64,000 bases of DNA from Geopsychrobacter electrodiphilus DSM 16401 (GTDB taxonomy: Bacteria; Desulfobacterota; Desulfuromonadia; Desulfuromonadales; Geopsychrobacteraceae), in the NCBI RefSeq assembly GCF_000384395.1, contig NZ_ARWE01000001.1:2950501-3014500 (forward strand). The letters are read 5' to 3'. Below are positions 18,340 through 26,965 of the stretch, piece after piece; the stretch's first letter is position 1; each line of letters starts with the position of its first letter. The notes beneath the pieces are model-generated. The model was not told where the DNA came from and did not search any database. It saw only the letters and a list, made by a program, of their open reading frames with translations. Position numbers and translations under genes: made by a program.

Positions 18340-19731
18340 ATGATCGATAAAAATATACTTGAGACACTCGTCCTTAAATTAGGTAGAGAGGCCGTCGTTT
18401 CCGAGCCCGAGGACCTACTGGTCCTCGGCTATGATTCGACCCCCGGACTGCACCACACCCCAGATGTCGTCATCTACCCGACCAGCAGTGAACAGGTCCA
18501 GATAGCGATGCAGATCGCCCGCGACAACAAGCTGCCGATCACCCCCCGTGGGAGCGGTACCGGTCTGTCTGGCGGGAGCATCCCGATCAAAGGCGGCATG
18601 GTTATCTGCCTGAATAAGATGAACCAGATTCTTGAGATCGACGAGGAGAATTTGACCGCTACCTGTCAAGCGGGAGTCGTCACACTTGACCTGTTCAACG
18701 CGGTCGCAGCAAAAGGGCTCTTCTACCCACCCGATCCGGGATCGCAGAAAATCTCGACCCTTGGTGGCAATGTCATGGAGGATGCCGGCGGTCTGCGTGG
18801 CCTCAAGTATGGCGTGACCCGTGATTACGTAATGGCGCTCAAGTGTGTATTGCCGGACGGCAGCCTGCTTTCGACCGGCGGCAAGAGCGTCAAAGATGTC
18901 GCCGGATATGCCTTCAAGGATCTGTTGGTCGGCAGCGAAGGAACCCTGGCAATCATCACCGAAATCACGGTCAAACTGATCCCGCCACCCCAGGACAAGC
19001 GGACCTTCCTCGCCTATTTCGATGACATCCGCATCGCCGGAACAGCGGTGAGTAAAATCATCGCCGCCAAGATCATCCCCTCGACCATGGAGATCATGGA
19101 CAAGGCGACCATCAACTGCGTCGAGGATTACGTCAAGATCGGCCTGCCGCGTCAGATGGCAGCGCTGCTGCTGATTGAGGTCGATGGTCACCCGGCGATG
19201 GTGGCCGAAGAAGCCACAGAGGTCGAGCGGATCCTTAACGACGTTGGCGCCGCCGAAGTTCATGTCGCCAAAGATGCCGCAGAAGCGGCCAGCCTGGCCG
19301 CAGCACGGCGTACCGCCCTCTCTGCACTGGCGCGGGTTTCACCGACGACCCTGCTCGAAGATGCAACCGTGCCGCGCTCAATGCTGGCCGAGACCTTCAC
19401 TCTGATCGAAAGGTTGACCCAAAAGTACCAGCTGACCGTCGGCACCTTCGGCCATGCCGGAGACGGCAACCTGCACCCGACCGTGCTCTGCGACGAACGC
19501 AATACCGACGAGATGAAGCGCGCCCACGCCTTTTACGACGAACTCTACGAACAGGTCCTGGCCTGGGGGGGTACGGTCTCCGGGGAACATGGCATCGGCA
19601 TCGCGAAAAAAGACTACCTGGCCCGACAGATCGGCCCGGGCGGCGTGGCAGTAATGAAACGGATCAAACAGTCCTTCGACCCCGACGGAATTCTCAATCC
19701 GGGCAAGATATTTATTGCTAACGGGGAATAG
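18340..19731 (+). CDS. FAD-linked 2-hydroxyacid dehydrogenase, GlcD/D-lactate dehydrogenase type
   Basis: The 463-residue product has a PCMH-type FAD-binding domain (PITPRGSGTGLSGGSIP near residue 70 and GNVMEDAGGLRGLKYG near 145) and the C-terminal FAD oxidase domain with GTFGHAGDGNLHPT and GTVSGEHGIGIAKK. These proteins oxidise glycolate or D-lactate, passing electrons to a GlcF-like iron-sulfur partner. Neighbouring L-lactate genes and a likely lactate-type TRAP transporter favour D-lactate, but glycolate cannot be excluded. The partner gene begins 4 bases after its stop. Confidence 0.88.
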   Translation: MIDKNILETLVLKLGREAVVSEPEDLLVLGYDSTPGLHHTPDVVIYPTSSEQVQIAMQIARDNKLPITPRGSGTGLSGGSIPIKGGMVICLNKMNQILEIDEENLTATCQAGVVTLDLFNAVAAKGLFYPPDPGSQKISTLGGNVMEDAGGLRGLKYGVTRDYVMALKCVLPDGSLLSTGGKSVKDVAGYAFKDLLVGSEGTLAIITEITVKLIPPPQDKRTFLAYFDDIRIAGTAVSKIIAAKIIPSTMEIMDKATINCVEDYVKIGLPRQMAALLLIEVDGHPAMVAEEATEVERILNDVGAAEVHVAKDAAEAASLAAARRTALSALARVSPTTLLEDATVPRSMLAETFTLIERLTQKYQLTVGTFGHAGDGNLHPTVLCDERNTDEMKRAHAFYDELYEQVLAWGGTVSGEHGIGIAKKDYLARQIGPGGVAVMKRIKQSFDPDGILNPGKIFIANGE

Positions 19732-19735
19732 TCCA

Positions 19736-21052
19736 ATGAGCAAACAAACAAGCAAAAAAGAAAAACTCGGGAACTTTACTGCCGTAGACGCCCCTGAGTA
19801 TGAAGCCGTTCTGCAGTGCATGCGCTGCGGCTTCTGCCTGCCGACCTGCCCGACCTTTATGCTGACCGGACGCGAACGCTCCAGCCCGCGCGGTCGCGTC
19901 GCTCTGGCGCGCGCTGTCGCAGAAGGAAGACTTGAATTTACCGCCGCGGTTAAAGACGAGGCCTTCTTCTGCCTCGACTGCCGCGCCTGCACCACCTCTT
20001 GTCCCTCAGGCGTGCGTGCCGGTGAAGTGATGGAGATCTGCCGCAGCCAGGCGCAGCAGCAGACACCGCAGGGACATATGGGCAAGAGCATTCGTGACTT
20101 TATCCTGCGAAGAATGCTTCCTGATCCTGCGTTACTCGAGAAATCGATGCTGCCGGCCCGTCTTTATCAGCGTCTCGGTATTCAGTGGCTGGTGCGCCAC
20201 TCCAAGGCACTCAAACTCGGTCCCGCCTGGATGGAAAAAGCTGAGGGGATGATGCCCAAACTCGATGCCCCCCTGCGTCCACAGTTGCCCGAGTTAACCC
20301 CTGCCCATGGCGAAAAACGCGGCAAGGTCGGTTTCTTCCTTGGCTGCATCATGACCCTGATGTACCCCGAGGTTTCGCGGCAGACGGTGCGCGTTCTTGC
20401 CCATCAGGGCTTCGATGTCATCACCCCCAAAGAGACCAAGTGCTGCGGCGCTCCGCACCTCAATGAAGGGGACCGCCAGACTGCCCGTGAGCTCGCGCGC
20501 TTTAACCTCGAGCTCTTTCTGGCCCAGGATGTTGATTATATCGTTACCGACTGTGCCGGCTGCGGGGCAAGTCTCAAGGAATATGAAGAATTGCTCGCCG
20601 CAGACGAGGACCACCAGCGTCTGGAACTCTTCCGCAGCAAAGTGCGCGACGTACAGGAATTTCTGTTCGATAAGGGTCTACGCACCGAGGAACTGTTGCC
20701 GGTCAAGACCAGTGTCACCTACCACGAACCCTGCCACCTCTGCCACGCGCAAAATATCTCAAATCAGCCACGTGCGTTGCTTAAGATGATTCCTGGAGTT
20801 GAGCTGCGCGAGATGAATGAAGCGAGCTGGTGTTGTGGGAGCGCTGCCACCTGGGGTTTGAAATTTTCGGAGGAATCCAAGCAGGTTCTGGATCGTAAAC
20901 TGGCCAACGTAGCGGCGACCAATGTCGAGCATCTGATTACCGCCAACCCCGGATGCCACCTGCAACTGGCCTGGGGGCTCAAACAGGCAGGAATGAAACA
21001 AGATGTGCTGCACTTGATGGAACTGCTGGGACGCGCGACCCCGGAAAACTGA
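19736..21052 (+). CDS. GlcF-like iron-sulfur subunit of 2-hydroxyacid dehydrogenase
   Basis: The product of 438 residues has two 4Fe-4S motifs near the N-terminus (CMRCGFCLPTCP and CLDCRACTTSCP) and two CCG domains (CCGAPHLNEGD and CCGSAATWGL), the standard GlcF/LldE-like arrangement. It receives electrons from the preceding FAD subunit. The ATG at 19736 is preferred over a TTG at 19715 because GGGGAA lies upstream and the longer frame would overlap glcD. Two hairpins, the second followed by a T run, end the operon. Confidence 0.88.
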   Translation: MSKQTSKKEKLGNFTAVDAPEYEAVLQCMRCGFCLPTCPTFMLTGRERSSPRGRVALARAVAEGRLEFTAAVKDEAFFCLDCRACTTSCPSGVRAGEVMEICRSQAQQQTPQGHMGKSIRDFILRRMLPDPALLEKSMLPARLYQRLGIQWLVRHSKALKLGPAWMEKAEGMMPKLDAPLRPQLPELTPAHGEKRGKVGFFLGCIMTLMYPEVSRQTVRVLAHQGFDVITPKETKCCGAPHLNEGDRQTARELARFNLELFLAQDVDYIVTDCAGCGASLKEYEELLAADEDHQRLELFRSKVRDVQEFLFDKGLRTEELLPVKTSVTYHEPCHLCHAQNISNQPRALLKMIPGVELREMNEASWCCGSAATWGLKFSEESKQVLDRKLANVAATNVEHLITANPGCHLQLAWGLKQAGMKQDVLHLMELLGRATPEN

Positions 21053-21074
21053 GCCTAGAAACCAGAAGATAAAT

Positions 21075-21146
21075 CCCCGGAGTTTTCGAGACATCCTCCG
21101 GGGAGAGCCCCGACCTTGCCTAAGCGTAAGATCGGGGCTTTTTTAT
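21075..21146 (+). terminator. Tandem hairpins and rho-independent terminator after the glcF-like gene
   Basis: CCCCGGAG (21075-21082) pairs with CTCCGGGG (21096-21103). A second stem AGCCCCGA (21106-21113) pairs with TCGGGGCT (21132-21139) and runs into six or more T. Together they end the TRAP-usp-glcDF transcription unit. Confidence 0.85.
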
Positions 21147-21211
21147 TGCAAGTCAATAGCTTATGACTGCGCAGACACCACTTCTCTTCATCAAAATCCA
21201 GGTCAAATCCC

Positions 21212-21481
21212 TCAGATTGAAATGCGCATCTTTTTGCAGAAGCTGCGCATGACCATTTCAGCTTGCCGCAACCGTGACAGACGCATATTCTTGGCCTTGA
21301 ACTGTAAGGCATCTTCAGCAGGGATCTGAATGGAACGAACTTCACGTTGGATAACGGCCAGATTAGTCAAAATAATTTTGAGATCTGCCGGAGTGTAACT
21401 CTTAAGCCCCGGTGCCGAGAGGTTCATAAATCCATCGGCGATATCCTGGGCCAATTTTTTCGGATTTCCTGCAATTGCCAT
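21212..21481 (-). CDS. Small hypothetical protein (89 aa)
   Basis: An 89-residue basic protein rich in Lys and Arg (MAIAGNPKKLAQDIADGFM start). There is no signal peptide, membrane helix or Cys motif, and I do not recognise the family. GGGGGA lies just before the ATG, which supports translation. It faces the glcF terminator and stands alone. Function cannot be suggested. Confidence 0.6.
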   Translation of the reverse strand: MAIAGNPKKLAQDIADGFMNLSAPGLKSYTPADLKIILTNLAVIQREVRSIQIPAEDALQFKAKNMRLSRLRQAEMVMRSFCKKMRISI

Positions 21482-21619
21482 AGCTCCCCCTTAAAAATAA
21501 TTATTCATATTTATTGCCATACATGCGAGTGATGACCTTAACAGATCACAGACCCAAAATCATGATACTCTCGATCCATAAAGAAACTGACCACTCGTCA
21601 AGCATTGAACCGAAAGCTG

Positions 21620-22339
21620 ATGACTATCAACTGGACAGAAACCCGCGCCGCGATCTGACAACCCTACAATTCCCGACTCAGATCGGTTGAACGAATCGAC
21701 CCGATTCAGCTGAACCAACTTCTCGGCATCGAGAAGCAGAAAGAACCGTTGCTGAACAATACTCTCCGCTTTCTGCGCGGCAATCCAGCCAACAACGCCC
21801 TGCTCTGGGGGGCTCGCGACACAGGAAAATCATCACTCGTTAAAGCGGTGTTCAACGCTCTGCACCCGCAGGGTCTGCGGCTGATCGAAGTCGATGACCT
21901 CTCTTTTGCTGAAAATGAGCGTGGCTATCGCCACCTGAAGAGCGTGCTCGAAGGGTCTATCGAACTCCCGCGGAACAACCTGCGTTTCTACACAACCAGC
22001 AATCGCAGGCACCTGCTACCGGAAGCGATGCGCGACAACCTTGAGACGCATGTCGAAGATGGTGAAATCCATTACAGCGACGCGGTGGAAGAAAAGATCA
22101 GCCTCTCGGATCGTTTCGGGCTGTGGTTGTCTTTTTACAGCGGTTCTCTCGATCACTACCTGGAAATTGTCGATTCGCTTTTCAACGATTATCCGTCCAA
22201 CCACGAACCGCTACACGAGGCGGCCCTGCTCTTTGCCGGGACGCGCGGAAGTCGTAGTGGTCGCACGGCGATGCAGTTTTTCAATCAATTCTCCTCATCT
22301 CCACCAGCCATCGCCACAACTAAACGAAAAATTTATTGA
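21620..22339 (+). pseudogene. Degraded DUF815-family AAA ATPase
   Basis: The frame reads like the DUF815 ATPase family: an N-terminus MTINWTETRAAI, then VERIDPIQLNQLLGIEKQKE, the Walker A region LLWGARDTGKSSLVKAV, and later TSNRRHLLPEAMRDN. Two lesions are visible. An in-frame TGA at 21656-21658 interrupts the N-terminus. The text GLRLIEVDDLSFAENERGY joins directly two segments that in intact members are separated by about 30 residues including the Walker B strand, so an in-frame deletion is likely. A TTG at 21749 could start a 196-residue remnant, but it would lack part of the ATPase core. The comparison with intact relatives is from memory. Confidence 0.75.
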
Positions 22340-22436
22340 TACAGACGACAAGAACCAAAGTGTTTTGCAGGGATCGTTCCAAGGGGAAATGCAGGGTTGG
22401 ATTTATCTGACGAACTCTTATGCTTAAATCAGACAC

Positions 22437-22470
22437 AAAAAAAGCACCTACTCAACGCCGGTGCTTTTTT
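22437..22470. terminator. Bidirectional rho-independent terminator
   Basis: AAAGCACC at 22441-22448 pairs with GGTGCTTT at 22460-22467, flanked by A and T runs on both sides. It would end the convergent GntR gene on the minus strand and any transcript from the DUF815 remnant. Confidence 0.8.
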
Positions 22471-22492
22471 ACGTATAGAGCAAAAAAAAGAT

Positions 22493-23230
22493 TCAAACCG
22501 TATCAGGACGCTCACGATGCAGAAAGAGCGCAAGCTTCTCCTCGACCAGAGTTAAATGCTCCATCATTTTTTGACGGGCGCGCTCGGGGTCGTGTGCGGC
22601 AATTGCTTCAAGTATTTCACGGTGATGATTCAACAACAGCTCAATATAACCCTCCTTGGTGTAAAATTCGCCCAGGGTCACCATAATGGTCGTTTGAAAG
22701 AGCGTCTGAATCGTATCCAGCACATGAACCTGCAGGGTATTATGGGTCGCGGCGGTGATTGTTAAATGAAACTCCGCATCGATGGCAGGGTCCCAGCCAC
22801 CGCTTTCCGCCTGTTCTTCCATAACTTCATAGAGTTCACGTAAACGGGCAATTTCCGAATCTTCGGCCCGCTTGGCTGCAAGGTAGGCCGACCAGGTTTC
22901 CAGCCCCATCCGCACTTCGGTCAGAGCATGCAACATGCGGGGGTCTCTTCGTTCAACCATACTGGCCAGAGGATCAGCCATCGAGCGCTCGGTCAGTGAA
23001 CGAACATAGGTCCCCCCCCCTTGCCGCGACTCCAGAAAACCCATAGCCTCAAGGACCATGATTGCTTCCCGCACCGAAGGACGGCTAACACCCAAAAATG
23101 TGGCCAATTCACGTTCGGAAGGGATACGTTCGCCAGGCTTGAGATCTCCATTCCCAATCAGGTTCTTAATCTGCGAAACGATCTCTTCTGAAAGTTTTTT
23201 GGGACGAATCGGTTTAAAAACGGGTGGCAT
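22493..23230 (-). CDS. FadR-subfamily GntR transcriptional regulator (LldR-like)
   Basis: The 245-residue product has an N-terminal winged helix (LKPGERIPSERELATFLGVS, then RPSVREAIMVLEAMGFLES) and a C-terminal helical FCD ligand domain with the Asp and His residues typical of metal-dependent acid-binding FadR proteins (DAEFHLTITAATHN, LLNHHREILEAI). LldR and PdhR belong to this subfamily and respond to lactate or pyruvate. A near-copy of its expected operator lies 19 bases upstream of its start and full copies precede lutC and dctP, so it probably controls itself and both acid-utilisation operons. Confidence 0.88.
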   Translation of the reverse strand: MPPVFKPIRPKKLSEEIVSQIKNLIGNGDLKPGERIPSERELATFLGVSRPSVREAIMVLEAMGFLESRQGGGTYVRSLTERSMADPLASMVERRDPRMLHALTEVRMGLETWSAYLAAKRAEDSEIARLRELYEVMEEQAESGGWDPAIDAEFHLTITAATHNTLQVHVLDTIQTLFQTTIMVTLGEFYTKEGYIELLLNHHREILEAIAAHDPERARQKMMEHLTLVEEKLALFLHRERPDTV

Positions 23231-23248
23231 AAAAATCCTTCAGTAAGA

Positions 23249-23259
23249 TGGTAAGACCT
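23249..23259 (-). promoter_or_regulatory. Imperfect GntR operator before the GntR gene
   Basis: TGGTAAGACCT differs from the lutC operator core by one base. Its position 19 bases before the ATG of the GntR gene suggests autoregulation. Confidence 0.6.
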
Positions 23260-23354
23260 TTTAGCATGATGGGGGCTCAAACACAAGAAAAGACCGAACA
23301 GACAAGAGGTTAAACCTCAGCTCCTATACCGCACCGAAAGCACTTAAACTATTT

Positions 23355-23720
23355 TTAAAACTCAACTTCCTCAAGTTCCATTTCGAAGGCATTAATCAAC
23401 CCTCGCGCCAGAGAAACAGCCAGTACACGATTGTGCAGATTAAAAGAATCTCCAACTTTTTTACCATGAAACTGCTCCTGATAAAGCCCCTGCTTGATAT
23501 AAAGCGAGTGCAGTCGACTCTGCACCACTCGCCGCGACAAACAACGTCGTTGGGCAATCAGGTTGTCGGTCAGACCAAGAGAAATATCGAACAGAGCATC
23601 ATATTCAATCTCAGGGAGCATTGACTGCGGCAGTGAACCCCATCGCAAAGCCGCTTTAGATGAGCTCCGAGTGCTGCGCCCAATGCCTTGCCTTCTCGCG
23701 GCTTGACCAATAAATCCCAA
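23355..23720 (-). pseudogene. Frameshifted remnant of a LuxR-type (NarL-like) response regulator
   Basis: The last 80 or so residues read as a LuxR-type helix-turn-helix: ISLGLTDNLIAQRRCLSRR followed by VVQSRLHSLYIKQGL. The first 40 residues make no family sense, but another minus-strand frame across about 23630-23715 reads LLVKPREGKALGAALGAHL, like the end of a receiver domain with its conserved Lys-Pro. A frameshift near 23630 therefore separates the two halves. Nothing receiver-like was recognised further upstream, so the N-terminus is probably lost. The start is an unsupported TTG. Confidence 0.5.
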
Positions 23721-24033
23721 TTAATAAGTAAGCTGCACGAAACCAGGAAGCAGTGCCAGCATCACCTGGTTTTGACAAAAATTTTCATAACAGCGGACCA
23801 ACAGCGACTTTGCAAAAAAGCAGCATGGAGATAGGCACCCGTCCACCTAAAAGGTCGAGGTCGTCAAGCCGAAGTCTCCGACGACTGGGCAGCGACAATG
23901 TGGGCACATTGAGAAAAAACAGGCGGGGTCGTAAATCAGGCATGAAGCTCTCCAGCAATCCAACAGTTGGCCGGAGAAAAATAAACCCTAAAGGCTCTCA
24001 CATCTGTGCTTGTCGTATGGACCTACGATAGAT
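23721..24033. other. Region without a recognised gene
   Basis: About 310 bases. A short plus-strand frame (23753-24031) has a low-complexity Arg/Ser-rich translation with no family resemblance and is not believed. The region may hold further debris of the response-regulator remnant, but no receiver motif could be read. Confidence 0.4.
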
Positions 24034-24078
24034 AAAAAAAGCCCCACGGACCTGGAGGGGGGGTAGGTCCGTGGGGCT
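24034..24078 (-). terminator. Rho-independent terminator of the OmpR-type regulator gene
   Basis: AGCCCCACGGACCT (24040-24053) pairs perfectly with AGGTCCGTGGGGCT (24065-24078). On the minus strand the stem is followed by a run of seven T. Confidence 0.85.
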
Positions 24079-24171
24079 CAAGACCCGAAGATCTCTTAAT
24101 GGTTCTTATAACTCAGTTAGCGGCAGAAGTAAACAGCCTACTCAATTTTGAGCGCCCCGCCGACTAGTGGC

Positions 24172-24846
24172 TCAATCGGTCTCCTTCAAGACGTAGCCGA
24201 CTCCGCGAACGGTGTGAATCAATTTTCTATCGAAATCACGATCAACCTTCTTACGCAGATAGTTGACATAAACATCGATAATATTTGTGAAACTGTCAAA
24301 GGTGTAATCCCAAACGTGTTCCGCGATCATGGTCCGGGTCAGCACCTGATTCGGACTGCGCATGAAATACTCAAGCAGGGCGTATTCCTTGGCGGTGAGA
24401 TCGATCTCTTTCCCTTCACGCCAGACCTTGTGAGTCACCGGATCAAGCCGCATGTCGCCAAAATAGAGTTCAGCGCCACGGTCCTGGGAACCACGTCGAA
24501 TCAGGGCACGCACACGGGCGACGAGTTCTGCAAAGGCAAATGGCTTGGTCAGATAATCGTCACTACCGATGTCGAGACCAGAGACAATATCCTCAACTGT
24601 ATCCCTGGCCGTCAGACATAGAATCGGGGTCTTGACCTGCTTTGAGCGTAACTCACGAATGGCTGTCAAGCCGTCCTTTTTGGGGAGCATGACATCCATC
24701 AGGACCAGATCATAAGCGGTATTCTCCGCCATATAGACCCCTTCTTCGCCATCGTAAGCGACGTCGACGCCGAAACCTTCTTCTTCGAGACCACGCTTAA
24801 TAAAACTGGCTACCTTCTTTTCATCCTCTACAACTAAAATTCTCAT
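24172..24846 (-). CDS. OmpR/PhoB-family response regulator
   Basis: The 224-residue product starts MRILVVEDEKKVASFI. It has a receiver domain with the phosphoacceptor in YDLVLMDVMLPKKDG (near Asp51) and YLTKPFAFAELVARV. The C-terminal winged helix ends with YVNYLRKKVDRDF and TVRGVGYVL. The ATG at 24846 is chosen because GGGAG lies just upstream; a frame from 24861 would start inside that site. No sensor kinase is adjacent, so it is an orphan here. A strong terminator lies downstream. Confidence 0.88.
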   Translation of the reverse strand: MRILVVEDEKKVASFIKRGLEEEGFGVDVAYDGEEGVYMAENTAYDLVLMDVMLPKKDGLTAIRELRSKQVKTPILCLTARDTVEDIVSGLDIGSDDYLTKPFAFAELVARVRALIRRGSQDRGAELYFGDMRLDPVTHKVWREGKEIDLTAKEYALLEYFMRSPNQVLTRTMIAEHVWDYTFDSFTNIIDVYVNYLRKKVDRDFDRKLIHTVRGVGYVLKETD

Positions 24847-24915
24847 AGTGCTTGCTCCCATAATGGTGATCCGACTGGAATTCTCTACGATCTACAACAG
24901 GCTAGATCATCAGAA

Positions 24916-25722
24916 TTAAATCAGTTTCAGTTTGTGCAGTATTTCGTTGGCCGTCTCTTCTATTGCTTTGGTCGACACATCGATCACCGCCCAGCGCTGC
25001 CGACGGAAAAGCCGACGTGCGGCACTTATTTCTTCATTAATTCGTTCATAATCTGCATACTCGGTGCGCGGATTCTGCCCCATATTGATCAGGCGCGCAG
25101 CTCGCATTTCCAACAACCGCTGGGGTTCGATGATCAACCCTGCGACCTTCTTGGCATCAAGTTTCAACAGCTCTGGAGGAGGATCAATCCCGGCAACAAT
25201 CGGAACATTTGCAACCTTCCATCCCCGGTGAGCCAGATAGATCGAAACCGGCGTCTTGCTCGAGCGTGAAACACCCGCCAAGACAATATCAGCCTTATGC
25301 AAGTTGCGACACTCTTGTCCGTCATCATGTTTAACGGTAAACTCAATCGCGTCAATTCGGCGGAAATATTCTTCATCCATCCCCCGAAACAGGCCAGGCA
25401 AGCCCTGTGGAGAATGGCCAACCTGTTCTGCCAGACGCCTCAAAAGAGGGGTCAACAGATCATGACTGGCCAATCCAAGAGCATCACACTCTTCGTAGAC
25501 TAATTGCGCCAGCTCACTGTTGACCAGCGTGAACACCACCAATGCCTGCGAGGCCAGGGCCCGATCGAGAATTTCGTAGATCTGATTCTTAGTGCGTACA
25601 TTACTGAAACGTCTAAGAATCGCCGGTTTTTCACGAAACTGGCTTAGAGCGGCCTGAACCATACTTTCGGCCGTCTCACCCGTTGCATCCGACAGGAGAA
25701 AGACCTCCCAGGGTGAAGCCAT
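24916..25722 (-). CDS. Pyruvate, phosphate dikinase / PEP synthase regulatory protein
   Basis: The 268-residue product belongs to the DUF299/PpsR family of bifunctional serine/threonine kinase and phosphorylase. It has FLLSDATGETAESMVQAAL at the N-terminus and the P-loop-like GVSRSSKTPVSIYLA near residue 150, then KVANVPIVAGI. These proteins switch PPDK or PEP synthase off with ADP and on with phosphate, controlling flux between pyruvate and PEP. No ppdK or ppsA gene is in the window. The link to pyruvate fits the lactate-oxidation genes elsewhere in the window but is not positional proof. Confidence 0.9.
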   Translation of the reverse strand: MASPWEVFLLSDATGETAESMVQAALSQFREKPAILRRFSNVRTKNQIYEILDRALASQALVVFTLVNSELAQLVYEECDALGLASHDLLTPLLRRLAEQVGHSPQGLPGLFRGMDEEYFRRIDAIEFTVKHDDGQECRNLHKADIVLAGVSRSSKTPVSIYLAHRGWKVANVPIVAGIDPPPELLKLDAKKVAGLIIEPQRLLEMRAARLINMGQNPRTEYADYERINEEISAARRLFRRQRWAVIDVSTKAIEETANEILHKLKLI

Positions 25723-26038
25723 AATTAATCCTCATGAAAGGGATGTATCACTTTAGCAGAGAGATTCGCTCATCGCAAGCTACCTTAATAAATTCTTAAT
25801 GGCTATCCTGCAATAAAAAAATACCATTTCGTGGTTATTTTAAGTGAAAGACAATGGGTCTCTCATTGGGCGAGCCTCAGATTTAGGCCAGAGAACCATT
25901 TCCCTGTCAACTGTCATTCTCAAAACTTTTCCGTTACCTGCAGAGCGACCTCCATTTTATTCGCAAGAAGACGTCCAGATACCTCAGGCTGCTGATCGAT
26001 GGTTGCTTTTCAACCCTGCTGAATGATATCTAGAGTCC
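25723..26038. other. Intergenic region between divergent PpsR-type and prmA genes
   Basis: About 316 bases. It must contain the promoters of both divergent units. No clear sigma-70 or sigma-54 pair, hairpin or small gene could be singled out; a 60-codon plus-strand frame (25844-26026) shows no family features. Confidence 0.4.
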
Positions 26039-26962
26039 ATGAAAAATGACGCATGGATTCTTATCAATATTACCATCCCCGCACCAGCCGTTGACCTCGT
26101 CTGCGATGCCCTGTCAGGTCTCGGCTGCTCTGGCACCCTGGTTGAAAAGCGTGATCTGGATACCTTTACCGTTCCTGATGACGATTTTGATCCCAATAGC
26201 GACCTTAATATTCAAGCCTACTTCCCGGAAGATCTAGCCCAGTCAAACCTTAAAAGGCAGATCGAACAAGTGCTGGATGAATTGCGCCCGTTTTTCACCG
26301 GGCGACACTTTCAGGTTGGTGCTCAAAAACAGGTTCATCTAGAAGATTGGGCCGAAGGCTGGAAGCAGCATTTTTCGACCATGCGGATCGGACGCAACCT
26401 GATTATTCATCCCAGCTGGGAAGCATATGATCCAGCAGAGAATGAAAAAGTCCTTGAACTCGACCCCGGCATGGCTTTCGGCACTGGTAGCCACGGCACA
26501 ACCCTCCTCTGCCTGGAAGGCATTGTTGATCTCTTCGACCGTGGAGAGTCCCCGCAAAGCCTGTTGGACGTTGGAACCGGGTCAGGCATTCTGGCCATGG
26601 CCGCGGCGGCACTCGGCGCTGATAAAATTCTTGCCTGCGACATTGACCCTCTCGCCTGTGAAATCGCCACCGAAAACTGCCGCAAGAATCAACTGGAGGC
26701 ACGTATTCAAATCACCAGCGAGCCGCTCGACCAACTCCCTGGTCACTATAATGTTGTAGTTGCCAATATCCTGGCCGAAGAAAATATCCGCCTGGCAGAT
26801 CAACTGGTAGATCATCTGGCCCCGGGTGGGTACCTTTTTCTTTCCGGCATTCTCCAGGAAAAGGAAAAGTTAGTTTGTGACGGTTTCGCCGACCAGCCCC
26901 TGGAGCTACTAGACGTGACCCGGCAAGATGGCTGGGCTTGCCTGACCTGGCGACGTATTTAA
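26039..26962 (+). CDS. prmA: Ribosomal protein L11 methyltransferase
   Basis: The 307-residue product has the PrmA pattern: an N-terminal substrate-recognition domain, then LELDPGMAFGTGSHGTT, the SAM-binding motif LLDVGTGSGILAMAAAALG, and VVANILAEENIRLADQL. It methylates ribosomal protein L11 at several amino groups. The start lacks a strong Shine-Dalgarno sequence. The rsmE gene follows after three bases, a common prmA-rsmE arrangement. Confidence 0.92.
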   Translation: MKNDAWILINITIPAPAVDLVCDALSGLGCSGTLVEKRDLDTFTVPDDDFDPNSDLNIQAYFPEDLAQSNLKRQIEQVLDELRPFFTGRHFQVGAQKQVHLEDWAEGWKQHFSTMRIGRNLIIHPSWEAYDPAENEKVLELDPGMAFGTGSHGTTLLCLEGIVDLFDRGESPQSLLDVGTGSGILAMAAAALGADKILACDIDPLACEIATENCRKNQLEARIQITSEPLDQLPGHYNVVVANILAEENIRLADQLVDHLAPGGYLFLSGILQEKEKLVCDGFADQPLELLDVTRQDGWACLTWRRI

Positions 26963-26965
26963 CTG

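Noticed and set aside
23753-24031. Plus-strand frame of 92 codons with Arg/Ser-rich translation
   Set aside because: Low complexity, no ribosome site and no family resemblance; a promoter-like TTGACA nearby is not enough.
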